Source: Ceratodon purpureus (taxonomy: Eukaryota > Streptophyta > Bryopsida > Pseudoditrichales > Ditrichaceae). Taken from it: DNA of 64,000 nt. The position numbers and the translations under genes are program-made. Positions 51,759 to 63,979 of this stretch are shown here, one piece after another. The stretch covers positions 17,732,183 to 17,796,182 of the forward strand of contig CM026426.1 in the NCBI GenBank assembly GCA_014871385.1. Direction: 5' to 3'. The first letter of the stretch is position 1. Each line of letters opens with the position of its first letter. The notes beneath the pieces are model-generated. The model did not search any database and was not told the DNA's origin. It saw only the letters and a list, made by a program, of their open reading frames with translations.

Positions 51759-52339
51759 CTACGAAACATCAAGAAATCAATTCAGAAACAAGAAAGATGC
51801 CAAGAAACAACGAAATGGGAAAGGACGATGACTTAATGGCAAAGCAGGAAGCAACTTACAGGGGCTGACAGAAGATTCGCGGGGGAGCCTGTGCACTGCC
51901 AGTACACGCGTGCGAGAGAGAATTGCGGGAAAGTGTAAAACTGCTAGATGCGAGCAACCACCGTGCCATTTCATCAGATCCGTTGGCGCCATTTCCAGCC
52001 AGCAGAATTCTCGCGGGAAATCCATGTTGGCGCTTCACCTTCTCCCACTCCGGATCAGGAAACGGCTCGAAACCCTACTGTACAATCTCAAGAAGCGACA
52101 TCCTGTCCGGGACTCCCCATGTCCGGCAGGGGATACCCTGATCGGGCCATCACCCATAGGTGCTTTAGGTCATTTTTTTAAATTTGTGGTCTTGACTTAT
52201 AAAATTGATGAGCAACGCAATACTTATCGATTAGTCATTGTATTATTTGCAAAACTTCCTTTGAGTCCATCAAGCCTCGTCAACAAAGAACCCTTTATAA
52301 ACAACCTTTGAGCTGTTCACCATAACATTTATTGATCCT
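51759..52339. other. No supported gene
   Basis: 51759-52140 is probably 5' leader of the minus-strand RING gene. 52140-52339 leads into the decayed gypsy pol. Confidence 0.35.
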
Positions 52340-54068
52340 TTAACCAATAAATCCTATGAATTGGCCTAGGGTCTTGTTCCACCTCGACATAAGATGTTGC
52401 CAAAACGCCGATGTGATCTTAGTATCACGATTGCTAACAATATTACAAGGTAAACCATTTGTCACCATCCTCCTATCGAAAGACAATGTTGTTGTTACTT
52501 TGACAAAAGTGGTTAATCTAGTTGGCACGAACATTGCCAACTTGCTAAACCTTTCTACCACCATATAGATTGCATCATAACCGTTGACAAGTGAGGCAAT
52601 TGCACTATGAAGTCCATTGAAATACTTTCAAACAGACGGTGGAGAATTGATAGCGGCCTAAACAAACCAACATTCTTAATGTAGTCGTGCATACAAAGGA
52701 TAACATCATGGCGCAACTTTGGTCAATATCACCTCTTTGAGTGTGAGGTTACGATTGACAACTCCCTTCAATGTCCATTCAAAGGCATGGAATGGTGTTC
52801 CTTTATTAACTTAAAGCTGAATTCCTCGTTTGGAACATAGATCCGGTTATGCTTATACATAAGCACCCCATAACCAACTTAACCGTTTCAGAGTGGCCTC
52901 TCCTCTTCTTCTCTCTAATGTCTTTGAAGAGATTTTGAGCCTTCTTATCATTCTCATTGGCGATGCTTTTCCCTAAAATAATTTTATCTTAGTTTTGGTC
53001 CTAATCAAGTTGTAGGTCATAGCGAGAGTCATATATTCTTCTTTCCTACTTAGTGCATCCAACACTATGTTGTCCTTGCCCGGTTTGTAAATGATCCTGG
53101 CATTGCTAACTACGATAGCGTTACACCATCTTAGTTATTTTTTAGAGGCCTTATCTTGGGTCTCTAAGTTCTTCAAAGAGATATTGTTTTTGTAAACCTT
53201 TGTCTCAAACATGCCCAGGTAATTTGCCCACCTCTTTAGACAATACATAATTGTAAACAACTCCTTCTCATGGGTGGGCCAACTCCTCTCCACTTCTGTG
53301 AGTTTCTTCCTTTCACACGCTACCGGTTTTCTTTCTTGAATGAACACCCCTTCAATGGCAAAGTCACTAGCATCCCAGAAGATTCTGAAGGGCTTATCAA
53401 ATTTGAGATACCTTACCACCGATTTCGATGCCATCTTTTGTTTGATTTCTTTGAAGGCCTTTTGAGCCCTTTGTACCAAACTATTTTCTTTTGCTTCCCT
53501 TTGAATGATTCCGTTAACAGTTCTGCAATCTTGGAAAAGTCCTTAATGGCTTTTCTATAAAATTTTGCTAAGCCATGGAAACTTTTAACTTCCTTCTGTG
53601 AGGTTGTAGTTGCCTAAAGAGTGATGTCTTCTACTTTCTTGGAATTCAGCCTATAGCCGGACTTGTCCAAAATGTGGCTCAAGAATGCCATCTCCTCCCT
53701 CACAAACTTACTCTTTTCCTTGTTTGCATAAAGTTTGTTCTTCCTAAGCTTTTGCAACACTGTCTCTAGATGCCTCTAATGTTCTTCAAGAGTTTTAGAA
53801 AAAATCAAGATATTATATATGTAGATGATCACAAAGTCATCTAACTCACTACGGAAGATAATATTCATCATAATCATAACGTTGGTAGCGCATTGCACAA
53901 TCCAAAGGGCATTACTACAAACTCATAAGAACCAAACTTCATTCTCATTGCAATTTTCTCAATACCGGCATCCGCAATCCTTACTTGGTAGTGGCTTAAC
54001 TTCAAATCAAGTAAAGGGGCAGGGAGGGGGGGGGGGGGAGGACGGTAAAGTGGACCACAAAGTGACAC
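52340..54068 (-). pseudogene. Decayed Ty3/gypsy retrotransposon pol
   Basis: Read on the minus strand in conserved order: reverse transcriptase (YQVRIAD, then GSYEFVVMPFGLCNA, around 53880-54000); a broken YxDD box; further RT (LIFSKTLEEH, KLYANKEKSKF); RNase H (FWDASDFAIEGVFIQ, around 53345-53400; THEKELFTIMYCL); then integrase (VVERFSKLAMFVP and IVSNRDTKITSAFW, around 52400-52564). YIDDIL is YIYNIL, so both catalytic Asp are lost. Stops and frameshifts separate all pieces. Gag, protease and paired LTRs were not identified. The order RT-RNase H-integrase defines Ty3/gypsy. Confidence 0.75.
54026..54038 (+). repeat. Run of 13 G
   Basis: A G13 run within a longer G-rich stretch (54016-54041). 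It falls inside the decayed pol and just before the MITE. It may be a site of assembly or replication error. Confidence 0.85.
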
Positions 54069-54760
54069 ATGTGATTACTAGGAAGTGAATATGAACGGTG
54101 CTGTTTTTCAAAGCTTAAAGCTACTTTTGAGCATTTTGGTATAGTTTTTGAGCATTTTAGTAACTCTTTAGGGTGTCATAAGTTATCTCACACATATCTA
54201 CATTGAAAAAACATCTTCGATTGAAACTTAATTTGACTACTAGTTCTAAATCATGAAAATGAAATTTTCCAAAGTCTTAATTTCTTCATTTGGGGCCCTC
54301 TATTGTCTTTAGAGGATGTTTTTTGCAATTTAAAAAACAATGTTTGGTGAAAGAAAACTCAAAAAAAGTACTGCAAAAGTGACGCTCTTAAAAAACATCC
54401 TTGCGGTACTTTTAGAACCTTAAATCAATTAATGAGTATATGAATTGACTATTTTAGAATACCTCTCAAACATATTGAGGGCATCACTCCATCAAAAGTG
54501 ATTTTTAGATAGTTTTTGATTCTTTTCTAGCCACTTTTTCAAATGACTGCATTCACTTTGCTTGGATTTAAAGCCTTTGTAGAATAACTTTAAAGTATCC
54601 ATTTTTACAAAACTTTTCTAAGTTGTAGAAAAACAAGTTGAGAATCTATATTAGCAAAAAAAAAATTGACTTCAGTTACATTTTTCTATCACTTTTGTGC
54701 AATTTTTGCAAAAAGGCTGAAATTGACAATTAGATAAGCACTTTTTTGGTCCACTTTACC
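54044..54760. mobile_element. 717-bp MITE-like element nested at the gypsy remnant
   Basis: The left end GGTAAAGTGGACCA is perfectly inverted at the right (TGGTCCACTTTACC, 54747-54760), and the similarity continues about 20 bp (ACAAAGTG versus AAAAAGTG). The interior is AT-rich with no coding frame. If the flanking TA at each end is a target duplication, it is Tc1/mariner-like. It lies between pol and the LTR-like segment at 54813, so it entered after the retrotransposon. Confidence 0.6.
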
Positions 54761-54812
54761 AAGCTTCTCCCCTAGTCTTAGCTTTTGAAGACCCCGCCTA
54801 TCCCGAGTAGCA

Positions 54813-55073
54813 GTGAGGCGTCTTTAGCTTTCTCAAAGCAGTCCTACGCTAGCTTAGATATAGAACTCCTTACCAGATCTACCTTAAGTAGTTGCGACAC
54901 TCATTGAGGCTCCTAATCCTCTTTAGGCCTAAGCCCAAGGGGGTTTGCCTACTAACTTAGTACCATCTCAACCGGCGTCAACCTAACACTTGCCCAAGTC
55001 ACAAGTGACTTAAGACACCTCTCTCCTAAGCTTAAGTACTATTCCGCGGTGTATGTAACTTTAAACCGTAACA
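54813..55073 (-). mobile_element. LTR-like segment (copy 2)
   Basis: Minus strand start TGTTACGGTTTAAAGTTACA matches the start of copy 1 at 33120. Internal blocks are shared in the same order (see copy 1). A purine-rich stretch (GAAGGGGAGGAGCAG) precedes it on the minus strand, as a polypurine tract would. It could be the 3' LTR of an element above 55073 or the 5' LTR of the pol remnant below. Divergence from copy 1 is considerable, so both are old. Confidence 0.5.
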
Positions 55074-56924
55074 CTCTGCTCCTCCCCTTCAATCCTCCCT
55101 CCTCCTCTCCTACTTCTAGCTTCACCACAACAACGTATCCTTCTTGATATTTAACTGCATGCCTCAGCAGAAGTCCCTGGCACAAGTCTTTGTTCCAATC
55201 TAAGTGCAATTCAACCTCCTACAAAGTATTTACTTGCTCATGTAATATGATATAGCCATCCACAAATCTGAATAAGACCAACTAATTGCAAGTCTACATC
55301 CTTTGCTACATACCCCTTTCATCTTAGATATAAGAGAGTTTCAAGACGCTAGCTTTCCAAAAGCATATAAACTCAATATAAAAATTAAAACATAGAAAGA
55401 GAATTTTTATTTATATCCTCCACTCTGTGCATATGTAATCTACATTTTATTAATTTCATGTTTTTCAAAAGTCAATATATTGTCCACTTTTTGGTATTTA
55501 TACCTACCTGCAAATATTAAATCTAATAATATCTAATTATCTTAGATTCAACTGACATATGTGTTGAATTAGCCACTCAAAAATTGCCAAACAAAGGAAA
55601 ATAGGTTGGAATCCATTATTGCAAAATAAGGTATTATTTGTGAAGATAAAGCAACAATAAGTCAATCATATAAAACGTGATAAATGTAGAACTTCAAGAT
55701 ACTAGGAAAGATGATGTTGAGCAAAGATTCTTGGCAACATTATGTAAATCACAATTTTTAAACAGATTACAATAATCATTTTTGTTTGAAGGTAATTTTA
55801 TCAAAAATATTACATCCATAAATATTTATATAACTTTTTGAATCTCGGAATTTTTTATAAAAATAAAAAGAATTGATCGGCATTGTGGATTAAAGTAACT
55901 TATAACAATCTAATTTGTCCTTGGATGCTAAATATGAACAATATGCTAAATATGTCTTTGTAAATACTAAATTATGTGGTGGCCTATTGGTCACTACTAA
56001 TCATTGGTGCCAATGTATGTTGATTTCTATAAGCCATTTCAAAAAAAATACATTAAATAAGCAAATTATACATCCATTCTATTAAGATTTTTTTTTTATG
56101 ACAAAGTATTTATAGATTCCAAGTCAATAAAAATATAATAGAATTACAAAAATCACAAGTTCATGTCAAAATGTACATTTTGTGATGATAGACATATAAA
56201 TACATATAATTCTGAAGATTTTCAGAATTTTATATTAAATAATGGTACATTTATAATTTGCATTGTGTGAAGATACACAAAACCATGTAATTGGTGAATT
56301 GCTTAAAAGATACATTGAAACTGATTAAAGTATTTTGAACGACATAATCCTTCAAGTGATTAAAAAATGTTTATGTTTTGAAAAGATGCACAAATAAATT
56401 TTAGTTGGATACTTTTATATATATTTACATGAACATATATTTTGAAAATAAAAACAAGTCCATCAATATGTAAATAATGTTTCCACAAGAAACTTTACAT
56501 AAAATGTGATCTTTGTGTCTTTTAAAAAACATGCACATGTTTTTCTACTTGTGGCTATGAGTATCTTCAAATGCTAACTTCATATTTTCTATTGGAAATA
56601 ATTGAAATCTCAAAAAGATTTTTTTTTTTTAGAATGTAAAATGTTTTTGAAAATATGAAATTTTAATCTAAAACTAATATAATCAATGCAAACTAACTTA
56701 TATGTCATGACAATATTATATTATTTTTGGATGTTTTCATAATATGTACACTTTAATGACCATTTTAGTTTTTTTATAAATCACAAAATATTTTTCATTT
56801 TAATTTTTTTTAAAAAACAAAAGTATAAATATTGTTATTTTGATAGAAACCTGCTTGGAAAAGCCTATAATTTGTGGTGGCTTATAATTTGAAAATGAAT
56901 GAAAAAATATATCAATGTAACTAA
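55074..56924. other. AT-rich, no supported gene
   Basis: 55080-55340 on the minus strand has a stop-interrupted coding-like frame, possibly the end of a retrotransposon polyprotein. From 55340 to 56924 the sequence is very AT-rich with no sustained frame. Confidence 0.4.
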
Positions 56925-57502
56925 GACCCCCTTTACACTAGACGCGAGAGACCGTCATAAAAGAAATTCCAGCCAATCACATGCGTAGAAATGCCACTTT
57001 ACACCTAAAATTTCAGCCCAAGGGACAAGAGGAGGAGAAAATGACATGGACAGCACTTTTGTCCTTGTTGGCTGCAAAACGACACATTATTAACGACCCC
57101 TAGATTTTTAGTCAGGCCTACTTCAAGAGGTGGGCCTGACTAGAAATCCGTGAGGCCGTTTGGCCAAAATTCTCACAGCCAATCATTCTGATTATTTTGA
57201 TAATTTTTTAGAATGACAACTTTTACTAGCGGCCATTTTTTGAGCCGTTTTTTTCACAAGAATTATTACTATTCATTTCCAAATTTCGTCCCTAAAGATT
57301 GCTGCTCGATCAGTTGGAATCATCTTTTTCTTCTTTCTCACATGTGAGAAGGGAGAACTTTAGATTTGCTAGGTTTTTGCAAAAAAATTTGGCTCATTTT
57401 TTTTTGCATAATTTTTTTTATTTTTTATTTTTTTTGCATTGTGTTCATTACAATGGAAGGCTACTCTCAAGATGGAGAGTTCTCTCAATCTGAAGGACAA
57501 GC

Positions 57503-58880
57503 ATGGAGTTAAGTTTCACCATGGATGAGCTTCTCTCAACCTCAATCCAGCCCATTTCTCCTCAAATGCATGTTCCAAATTTTGATCGTTTTGGTGTTGG
57601 TAGTCCTAGATTTTTTATGCCTCTTGGAATGCCTCGCTGTAACGGTTCAGATTTGCAACCATCAAGTATGGAAGTGTCCCCTAGTTCAAATGCAACGAAT
57701 CCTTTGATGGAGGCAAAATAGGAGGAGGCAATTCAAGCTGCAGCAAAGGCTCTTGATGGAGGAGATGCATCTCCACCTATACCAAAAAAGAGAGGACGAC
57801 CACTGAAAGGAGGGAAAGCAAAAGCTCCAGCAAAGAAGAAGAAATCCGATAAGAAGGCTACAAATGAAGTGGTGAATTTGACTGATACTTAATCGGAAGA
57901 AGAAAGTGCAACTCGGAAGTGGCGAGTTTATGAGGTAGAGACATTGATTTCAATTTGAGGGAAGATAGAAGAAGAATTTTCAAGATGTGCCAAAAAACAA
58001 GGTACGTCTATGGATTTTGTGTGCTTTAATATTTTTTTGTGATAATTTTTTGCTTCCATAATTTTTTTTCAGGAAGGAATAGAACATTTGTCAAAGTTGT
58101 ATCCATGAATAATTTTTCAATTTTTTTTTGAATTTAAAAAAATAAAATAAAAATCAGATTTCAGATTTGGCCAATTTGGCCTTTTAAAGGCCTTGGCCTC
58201 TTGCCCCCGAGCCCCCCTTTCCACCCATAGGGATCAAAATGGGATACCGCCGTCACGGCGCCTTGAACCGTGGCCCTCCTACCACGGATTCAAAGGCCTG
58301 GGGGGTGTGCCCCAAACCACCTCTCTCCCCTTCTCCATGACACAAAATGATTGCCGTACAACTTTATATTGATTTTTTCAGGGGTGAACACATGGTTGAA
58401 GTTGCATGCGTGGATGGTGGCGTCAATTTTGAGGCTTTGACCGCTCTTTTCATTCTTGTACTCTGTATAAATTGTCCTGTACTTCGTCTTGCATGATACA
58501 GGACAATTTATACAGAGTACAAGAATGACAAGAGGGCGAATGAAATTTCTGGTTTGGATAGGCACGAAGACAGCAAATGGTTTGACCAACTCGATGTTTG
58601 GAATTCTACTCGAGCATTTGTGAAGAATCAATATCCAGCAAGTGCCACAGAAGGTGGAGACGAGAACAGCGAACAGAAGACAACATCAGATTTGCAAGAC
58701 CAAGAGGTTACTCCAAAGCCCTAGACGAAAAAGAAGAGATTTCAAGACAATTTGGAAATCATCTTGGAAAATTTTGTGCAGAATTCCTTTAGCTTTTCAC
58801 TACCTTTCAGGAAAGCACGGCTTTATTGAAGAACATGGATAGGCATATGGCAGCAATTCTAGAGAAACTGTAGCTACTCT
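57503..58880 (+). pseudogene. Harbinger ORF1, AT-hook and Myb/SANT-like DNA-binding protein
   Basis: The first exon block (57503 to about 58004) has a Ser/Pro-rich start, an AT-hook (PKKRGRPLKGGKAK), basic runs, then a SANT-like helix (RKWRVYEVETLIS, KIEEEFSRCAKKQ) ending at a donor (CAAG|GTACGT). The second block (about 58498-58793) contains EDSKWFDQLDVWNSTRAFVK. In this superfamily the protein binds the transposon ends with the transposase. In-frame stops occur at 57718-57720 (TAG), about 57889 (TAA), about 57955 (TGA) and about 58722 (TAG), and an upstream ATG frame at 57451 meets TAA. The reading frame is therefore destroyed. Confidence 0.6.
58450..58528. repeat. Perfect 32-bp inverted repeat (hairpin)
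   Basis: 58450-58481 and 58497-58528 are perfect reverse complements, separated by 15 bases. The right arm includes the start of the second SANT-like exon block and the left arm lies in the preceding intron. Transcripts from either strand would fold into a long perfect stem. Confidence 0.95.
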
Positions 58881-58942
58881 TCCATAATTTCAGAATCACT
58901 ACTTGATTTTGAAAATTGGATAGTCGACTCTTTTGACAAATT

Positions 58943-60282
58943 TTATTCCCAAAGAGTTCTTGCAATTGACTCAGGAGCCACGGTTGCTTCTCCCAATAAA
59001 TCAGCATCTCTCTCATCTTGTTTGAGAAAAAAAGCTTCTTCTTCAGCATCTACTTCTTCTTGCTCAAAATTCTGAAATGTAGCTCTTCCACCAGATTTTA
59101 GAATGCGTGATCTTATCTCTTCAATGGAAGCTCGTTCTCCTCGTTTGACTTGTCCTCCCTTCAACCCGTACCATCTTCAACCCATTTTTGCAATTCCACC
59201 TTGGCTTCTTCAATCCAAATTGCATCAAACTTGTCCTTTGTGATGATGCATAAATTATGCAAGACAAGACAAGTGGAGACAATATCTGCCATCGATCAAA
59301 GTGGAACATCTGCTTTTTTCCTCCATTTACCCTTCAATATCCCAAATGCACGTTGTACACACATTCGGATTGAAGATTGGATAAAATTCCAATGTGCCTT
59401 ATATGATTCCAGTCCATCATAACATCCTTTGAAGGGACAATACATCCAAGGCCGCACCGGATACGCCGCATCTCTAATCAACTTGTATGGTAAAAATTTC
59501 CCTTCCATACAAGCTCTTCCAACCTTGGTTTGTTGAAAAACAGTCCAATCATGTAAGCTTCCCGCCCATCCAAACTCGTAGTCCCAAAAAATGCAGTTTC
59601 TGTCCACAATTCCTTGCAACAAAGCTGAATGGAAAGACTTGCAACAGTAATAATCTTCTCCACCTATGACTGGAGCTAGCACCGGAATGTGAGAATTGTC
59701 TATGGCTCCTATTATGTACGGTATGTTATGCATCCTCTCAAACTCTTTTGCTAAAACCCTAAGTCTGCTCTCATTTGGAATCTGAATGAAAATCTTTTGT
59801 AAATGTAATTTCACCATTTTACAGAATTCCCTCACAATTCCTGAAATTGTACATTACGCCACTCCGTACACTTCTCCAACCATACGCAATCCATCTCTTG
59901 TACCAAGCCTAGCCAAAGACATTGCAACTCTCTCTTCTACAAAAACTGTTCTCCTCAAATGAGTATGATGTTTTTTCAAAAACGGACCTAAAGTCTCACA
60001 TAAAAATCTGAATGTAGCATGCGAGACACGAGTCCTTTCCATAAACATCTTCTCTGTAAATGAACTCAACAAATACCGGTCTACAAAGCCAGATTGCCTC
60101 TCAAAACTCCAAACAATTCGCTCACTAAATCCTAAACTTTGAAGGCAAATGCTGAAAACTGCAATATTTGACCACTCACCTTGTAAAATCAAAGCTTGCA
60201 TGTTGTTCACATGCTGCGTAATCATGTAGAGACACCAATACAAGACCATCATCACCTCAAGCTTCTTCCTCCTCTCTTCCAT
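58943..60282 (-). pseudogene. PIF/Harbinger transposase, decayed
   Basis: A single minus-strand frame from ATG 60282 carries an N-terminal helical region (FVDRYLLSSF, HATFRFLCETLGPFLKKHHT) and the catalytic core: IIGAIDNSHIPVLAP (first Asp, around 59700), FGWAGSLHDWTVFQ (second Asp, around 59560) and VQRAFGILKGKW (around 59330). The family has Glu where VQRAF has Gln, so the third catalytic acid is lost. In-frame stops are TAA 59854-59856 and TGA 59296-59298, and a one-base shift near 59160 leads to an acidic C-terminal frame ending TAA at 58943. The enzyme would cut and join at TWA sites; this copy cannot. Confidence 0.8.
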
Positions 60283-60583
60283 AGTGCTGAACTTTCAGTA
60301 AACAAGGCAAAAACAAGGAAAAACGAAGCACCAACAAAAGAAACCACCAACAACTAGATAAAGAAGACTGGCCTCGGGTACAAAGGAGAGGTAGTGTAGT
60401 AGAAGTTAGAATCAGCCCTATGTTACAAAATATCCTAAAAAAATCAGCACATTGTTTTTCGGCCCCTTCTCACTTTACACTGTATCTAAAGGACGTCGAA
60501 TTAAAAGTTGGTCTTCTCAAGACTAGGCCGTGGCCCTTGGTTGATTTTCTCCACGACTTCTCGTCTGTACTGTAAAGAGGGCC

Positions 60584-61349
60584 TAAGCATGTTTCATTCT
60601 ATATTTGTATTTATATTGTGATTTAAAAAAAAAATTAAATATAAAATTATTCTAAAGCAAAATTTCTTTGGTGCTATATTACTTTTATTATCAGTCATTT
60701 TATTCATAAGTTTTAACTTATTTTTGGATTGACAAATACCTTCATAAATTGGATGTATAATTGATTATCTATGTGAACTTGAAATGGCTTCTAAATAAAA
60801 ATTTAGACACCAATGATTTTTAGTAGGCTACCACTTTGTATACTTATACATAAAAATTGAGTCTATGTAGCTCTAAAAAAGCATTTATAATAAAACTAAC
60901 TTATGAATCTTTTCAGTACATGCAACTTCTTCTTCTACTTGAAGGCTTTTTTTAGGATTTAAAAAATATATTCTATAAAGCAACTTTTGAGTGTTGAGTA
61001 GCAAGCACCCATTTCAAATTCTAGAAAAAAAATTGGTTTAATTTTTGAAAAAACTAAAGTCTAATGCCATGGATTTTGGCGTAAAAGTTATGCCATGGAT
61101 TTTGGCGTAAAAGTTAATTTTGTTGTGTTTTTTTTTCCAAAGAGGTATATTTTACGTAAATGAGTAGATTACATAAAATCTATAAATAGCTTAAGACAAT
61201 AATTATTGTTTTAAAAGTACTTAGTCCTAAATCTACAATTTAATAGAAAGAATGATATAAATACTTAATTTTTAAAGAAAATTTTAAATTTTAATTTTAC
61301 TATAAGAAAAAATCTACTTTAATAATTGGAACTTATGGACCAAAGAAAC
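60584..61349. other. AT-rich, no supported gene
   Basis: No sustained reading frame. A short direct repeat (ATGCCATGGATTTTGGCGTA) occurs in tandem at about 61065-61110. Confidence 0.5.
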
Positions 61350-61775
61350 CAAACTTTTGAAGGTCATTTGAAACTGAGGGACCCTAAATCTTGTGAATTT
61401 TAGAATCTCTTGAGTCTGAGTGATATGGCTAATGTATATGTAGAGGGTCTTATAGATCCATAGGATCCTTTTTAGTCTTGGTTTTAGTGTCTTTTGGATT
61501 CAAGAGATCCCAACTAATAACAAATTAAAGGTTCTTTTGGATTAAATGAACCCCCTACATTGGCAATTCAAAAGGTCTTTCAAATTTCTGGGACCCCTCA
61601 AAATTTCCTAGTTCAAGGGTCTCTTGAATCTTAAAGACCGCTATTCATAATAATTAAAAGGGTCCTTTGGATCCAAGGAACTCCTTATAATAGAATTTTG
61701 GTATTCTTCATGTCTAATGGACACCGTAATTTGGGGAAACGGGTAAAGGTCCCGCAAATCTAAGAGACCGTGAAG
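61350..61775. repeat. Array of about ten 43-bp imperfect palindromic units
   Basis: Units are centred near 61370, 61413, 61456, 61497, 61542, 61583, 61628, 61671, 61711 and 61757, a spacing of 40-46 bp. Each is an imperfect palindrome of the type GGGTC(C/T)(T/C)TTGGATCCAAG(A/G)(A/G)AC(C)C. The best are AAGGGTCCTTTGGATCCAAG at 61657 and AGTGTCTTTTGGATTCAAGA at 61485. Spacers are AT-rich and variable. It is not coding. Confidence 0.7.
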
Positions 61776-63925
61776 ATCCCACTATGAGTTGTAAAACTAA
61801 AGTATTTCAATTCCATAGCATCCAATACTTAAAGGATGTGCATAAACTCATTGAATCTCTAGCTAGGGGCGTGTATAAAATTGTTCTCCTTTGGATCTAT
61901 CTTACACATATGTCAAAAAATGTAATAAATGTGTTTCCAATATTTCTTGTACCTGGATTTTTCCAGGGTTTCTATGATCATCTTTGTAAAGTTTAGGCAT
62001 TTGCATTTTCTTGAAGCTAGATTGTAATGCAACTTGCCATTCCTTTCCCTAATTTTAGTGTTATAAAAGAGCATATCGAGGATATGGAATGGATGTCATA
62101 CTATTTAACTAGTAGGCATAAGCACCGCGGTTTCCCATTTGTTTTAGTGATTCACTGTTTAAATGTTTAGGTTCCTCCTAATTGGTTTGTTGTTGTAGAG
62201 TGTAAGATGTGAGTTAGAAATTATTGACACCTTAAAATGAGATTTGAATAGAGGCCAAATGACCATATTTGTTATATTTGTGACAAAATGTTAATTATTA
62301 AAATTTCCTTTGAAAAATATAATAATTGAAACTAGAAATAAATAGTACTCAAATAATGATCATGTAATGAAATTGATCAAGTTGCTGTTGTTACTTATAT
62401 ATAAAAATATTTTTAAAGAGACAAAGTGGTTTATTTATGAGTCAAAGATAAATATGAGAGCGCAAAAAGTCTCCATATAATGAATATAGTGGTATTTCAA
62501 TTAGAAGCTCTTTGGAATTGCCATTGTGGAGATAGATCACTCAATTACTAGAATTAGAATCCTTCTCCTTTAAAAGATAACACCTTTTGGCGAGTTAGAT
62601 TAGTACCAATTTTGACAAGCCATACCATTGTTATGGCAGACAAATTGAGTACATATCGTTTGGATCTTCCCTTTTCACATCAATTGATGACATGATGGCA
62701 AAATCAAAACTTGCTAAAGATTTAAGGTCTTATGTTAAATTCCTTCTTTTGACCAAGATATGTAAGAGTTAGAGTGCCTTGAGCTCCCCTCGGCAACCTT
62801 GCATCGCATCTTTTCCTTGTCTAGGCTTGCAAGAATCGGCATTTCTGCGTTGTCCAGTTTGAAAAATGAGAAAAAATCCACTTGGATGGGTCTTAGTCAG
62901 ATATTTGGACATATGTCGTATGTTGGATGCCATGGGTCAAAATTGAAAGTGCCTCTTTGATCCGCGCTCAAATTGACATTGTTTCCATTGTCGGAGTTGA
63001 ATATTTAACTTTATCATAGTTATGCAAATTTATCATAGTAATGCACATCCTTGGAGGTATCAAGCATTCTCTTCATCAATCCAAAGTTCTTTACTCCTTC
63101 CAGACCCTTCTACTTCGCAGGCACATCTGTGGCCCCAAAACATGCCTTCATTGCTACAACAATCATTATTCGATCTAAACTGCGTCGTGCTTAACGAAGA
63201 CAAAGCTTTGCCATGTCTGGCCCCTTCACGGACCTTCTTTTTTGGAGATTTTTTCTATACTATAAAATTTACATGAAGGTGCACATCATGTTGTTGATGA
63301 TAGCAGCATATAAACTTGGTAAAGGGAGGATTTACCAACTAAACCCTAGCCTTCACAATCCCATCAAAACCCAACAAAACCCAACTAAACTAAGTGCTCC
63401 AAACCCTCATAGAATGCTAGAAATGTACAATACAAGTGCAAAAAAGAGGTCAAAATTGCATAAAATGGGTCAAAACAAGCCCAAAACATGGTACATCAGC
63501 TCCTAACAGCTCTCAAATCTCTCTGACTCTACCTGCTCTAGTGTAGAATGATTATAGGAAACCCTTTACTTGCCTCTTAAACCCCCTGAAAATTGGCGGA
63601 AATCATCTAGTCGGCTGTGACAGAGCTCATCCAGCCGATTGGATGACTATTGGGGACAAGGATGAAAATTGAAAGGGAGCTAAAGGAAACTAAGGGAAAA
63701 GGAGATTGGGGAATCTCCGATAAACATTATCCCCTTTTTCCGGTAGTTCTGTCCTCATAACGCGAGGGACAGTGGAAAAGAGAGAATAATGAAAACCGGC
63801 CTAGAAAGGTTAAAATCAAGGCGAACCAAAATATCAAAAAGAGCTAGCCAAAAAAATGATAACTAAAAAAAACTAAGTCGCAGCTGAAATCCGTCGTCAG
63901 AGGTGTTCATTGATGCAGCAGCTTA
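61776..63925. other. AT-rich, no supported gene
   Basis: Short open frames (for example 63022-63276) have no family resemblance. Around 63357-63395 AACCCAACAAAACCCAACT is repetitive. Composition becomes more balanced after 63500. Confidence 0.45.
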
Positions 63926-63928
63926 GTC

Positions 63929-63979
63929 GCTTGGTTGTGTCGAAGTCGGCTATGCCGAGGTTGGGTATGCCGAAGTCGG
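63929..63979. repeat. 15-bp tandem repeat near the right edge
   Basis: TATGCCGAAGTCGGC-type units (variants GTGTCGAAGTCGGC, TATGCCGAGGTTGGG, TATGCCGAAGTCGGC) occur three times in a row close to the window end and may continue beyond it. Confidence 0.7.

Larger units (their letters stand above)
56925..60583. mobile_element. Complete-length PIF/Harbinger DNA transposon
   Basis: The left end GACCCCCTTTACACTAGACG and the right end read on the opposite strand (GGCCCTCTTTACAGTACAGA) form imperfect TIRs of roughly 30-40 bp. TAA flanks both ends (56922-56924 and 60584-60586), the 3-bp TWA duplication typical of PIF/Harbinger. Inside are the two expected genes in convergent orientation: a Myb/SANT-like DNA-binding protein on plus and a DDE transposase on minus. 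Both are broken, so the copy is dead unless helped in trans. Confidence 0.8.

Noticed and set aside
61321..61800. CRISPR array
   Set aside because: Spacing is regular, but units are diverged palindromes, there are no cas genes, and the DNA is clearly eukaryotic nuclear.
63022..63506. Protein-coding frames near the right edge
   Set aside because: Short, overlapping, low-complexity in part, without splice support or family resemblance.
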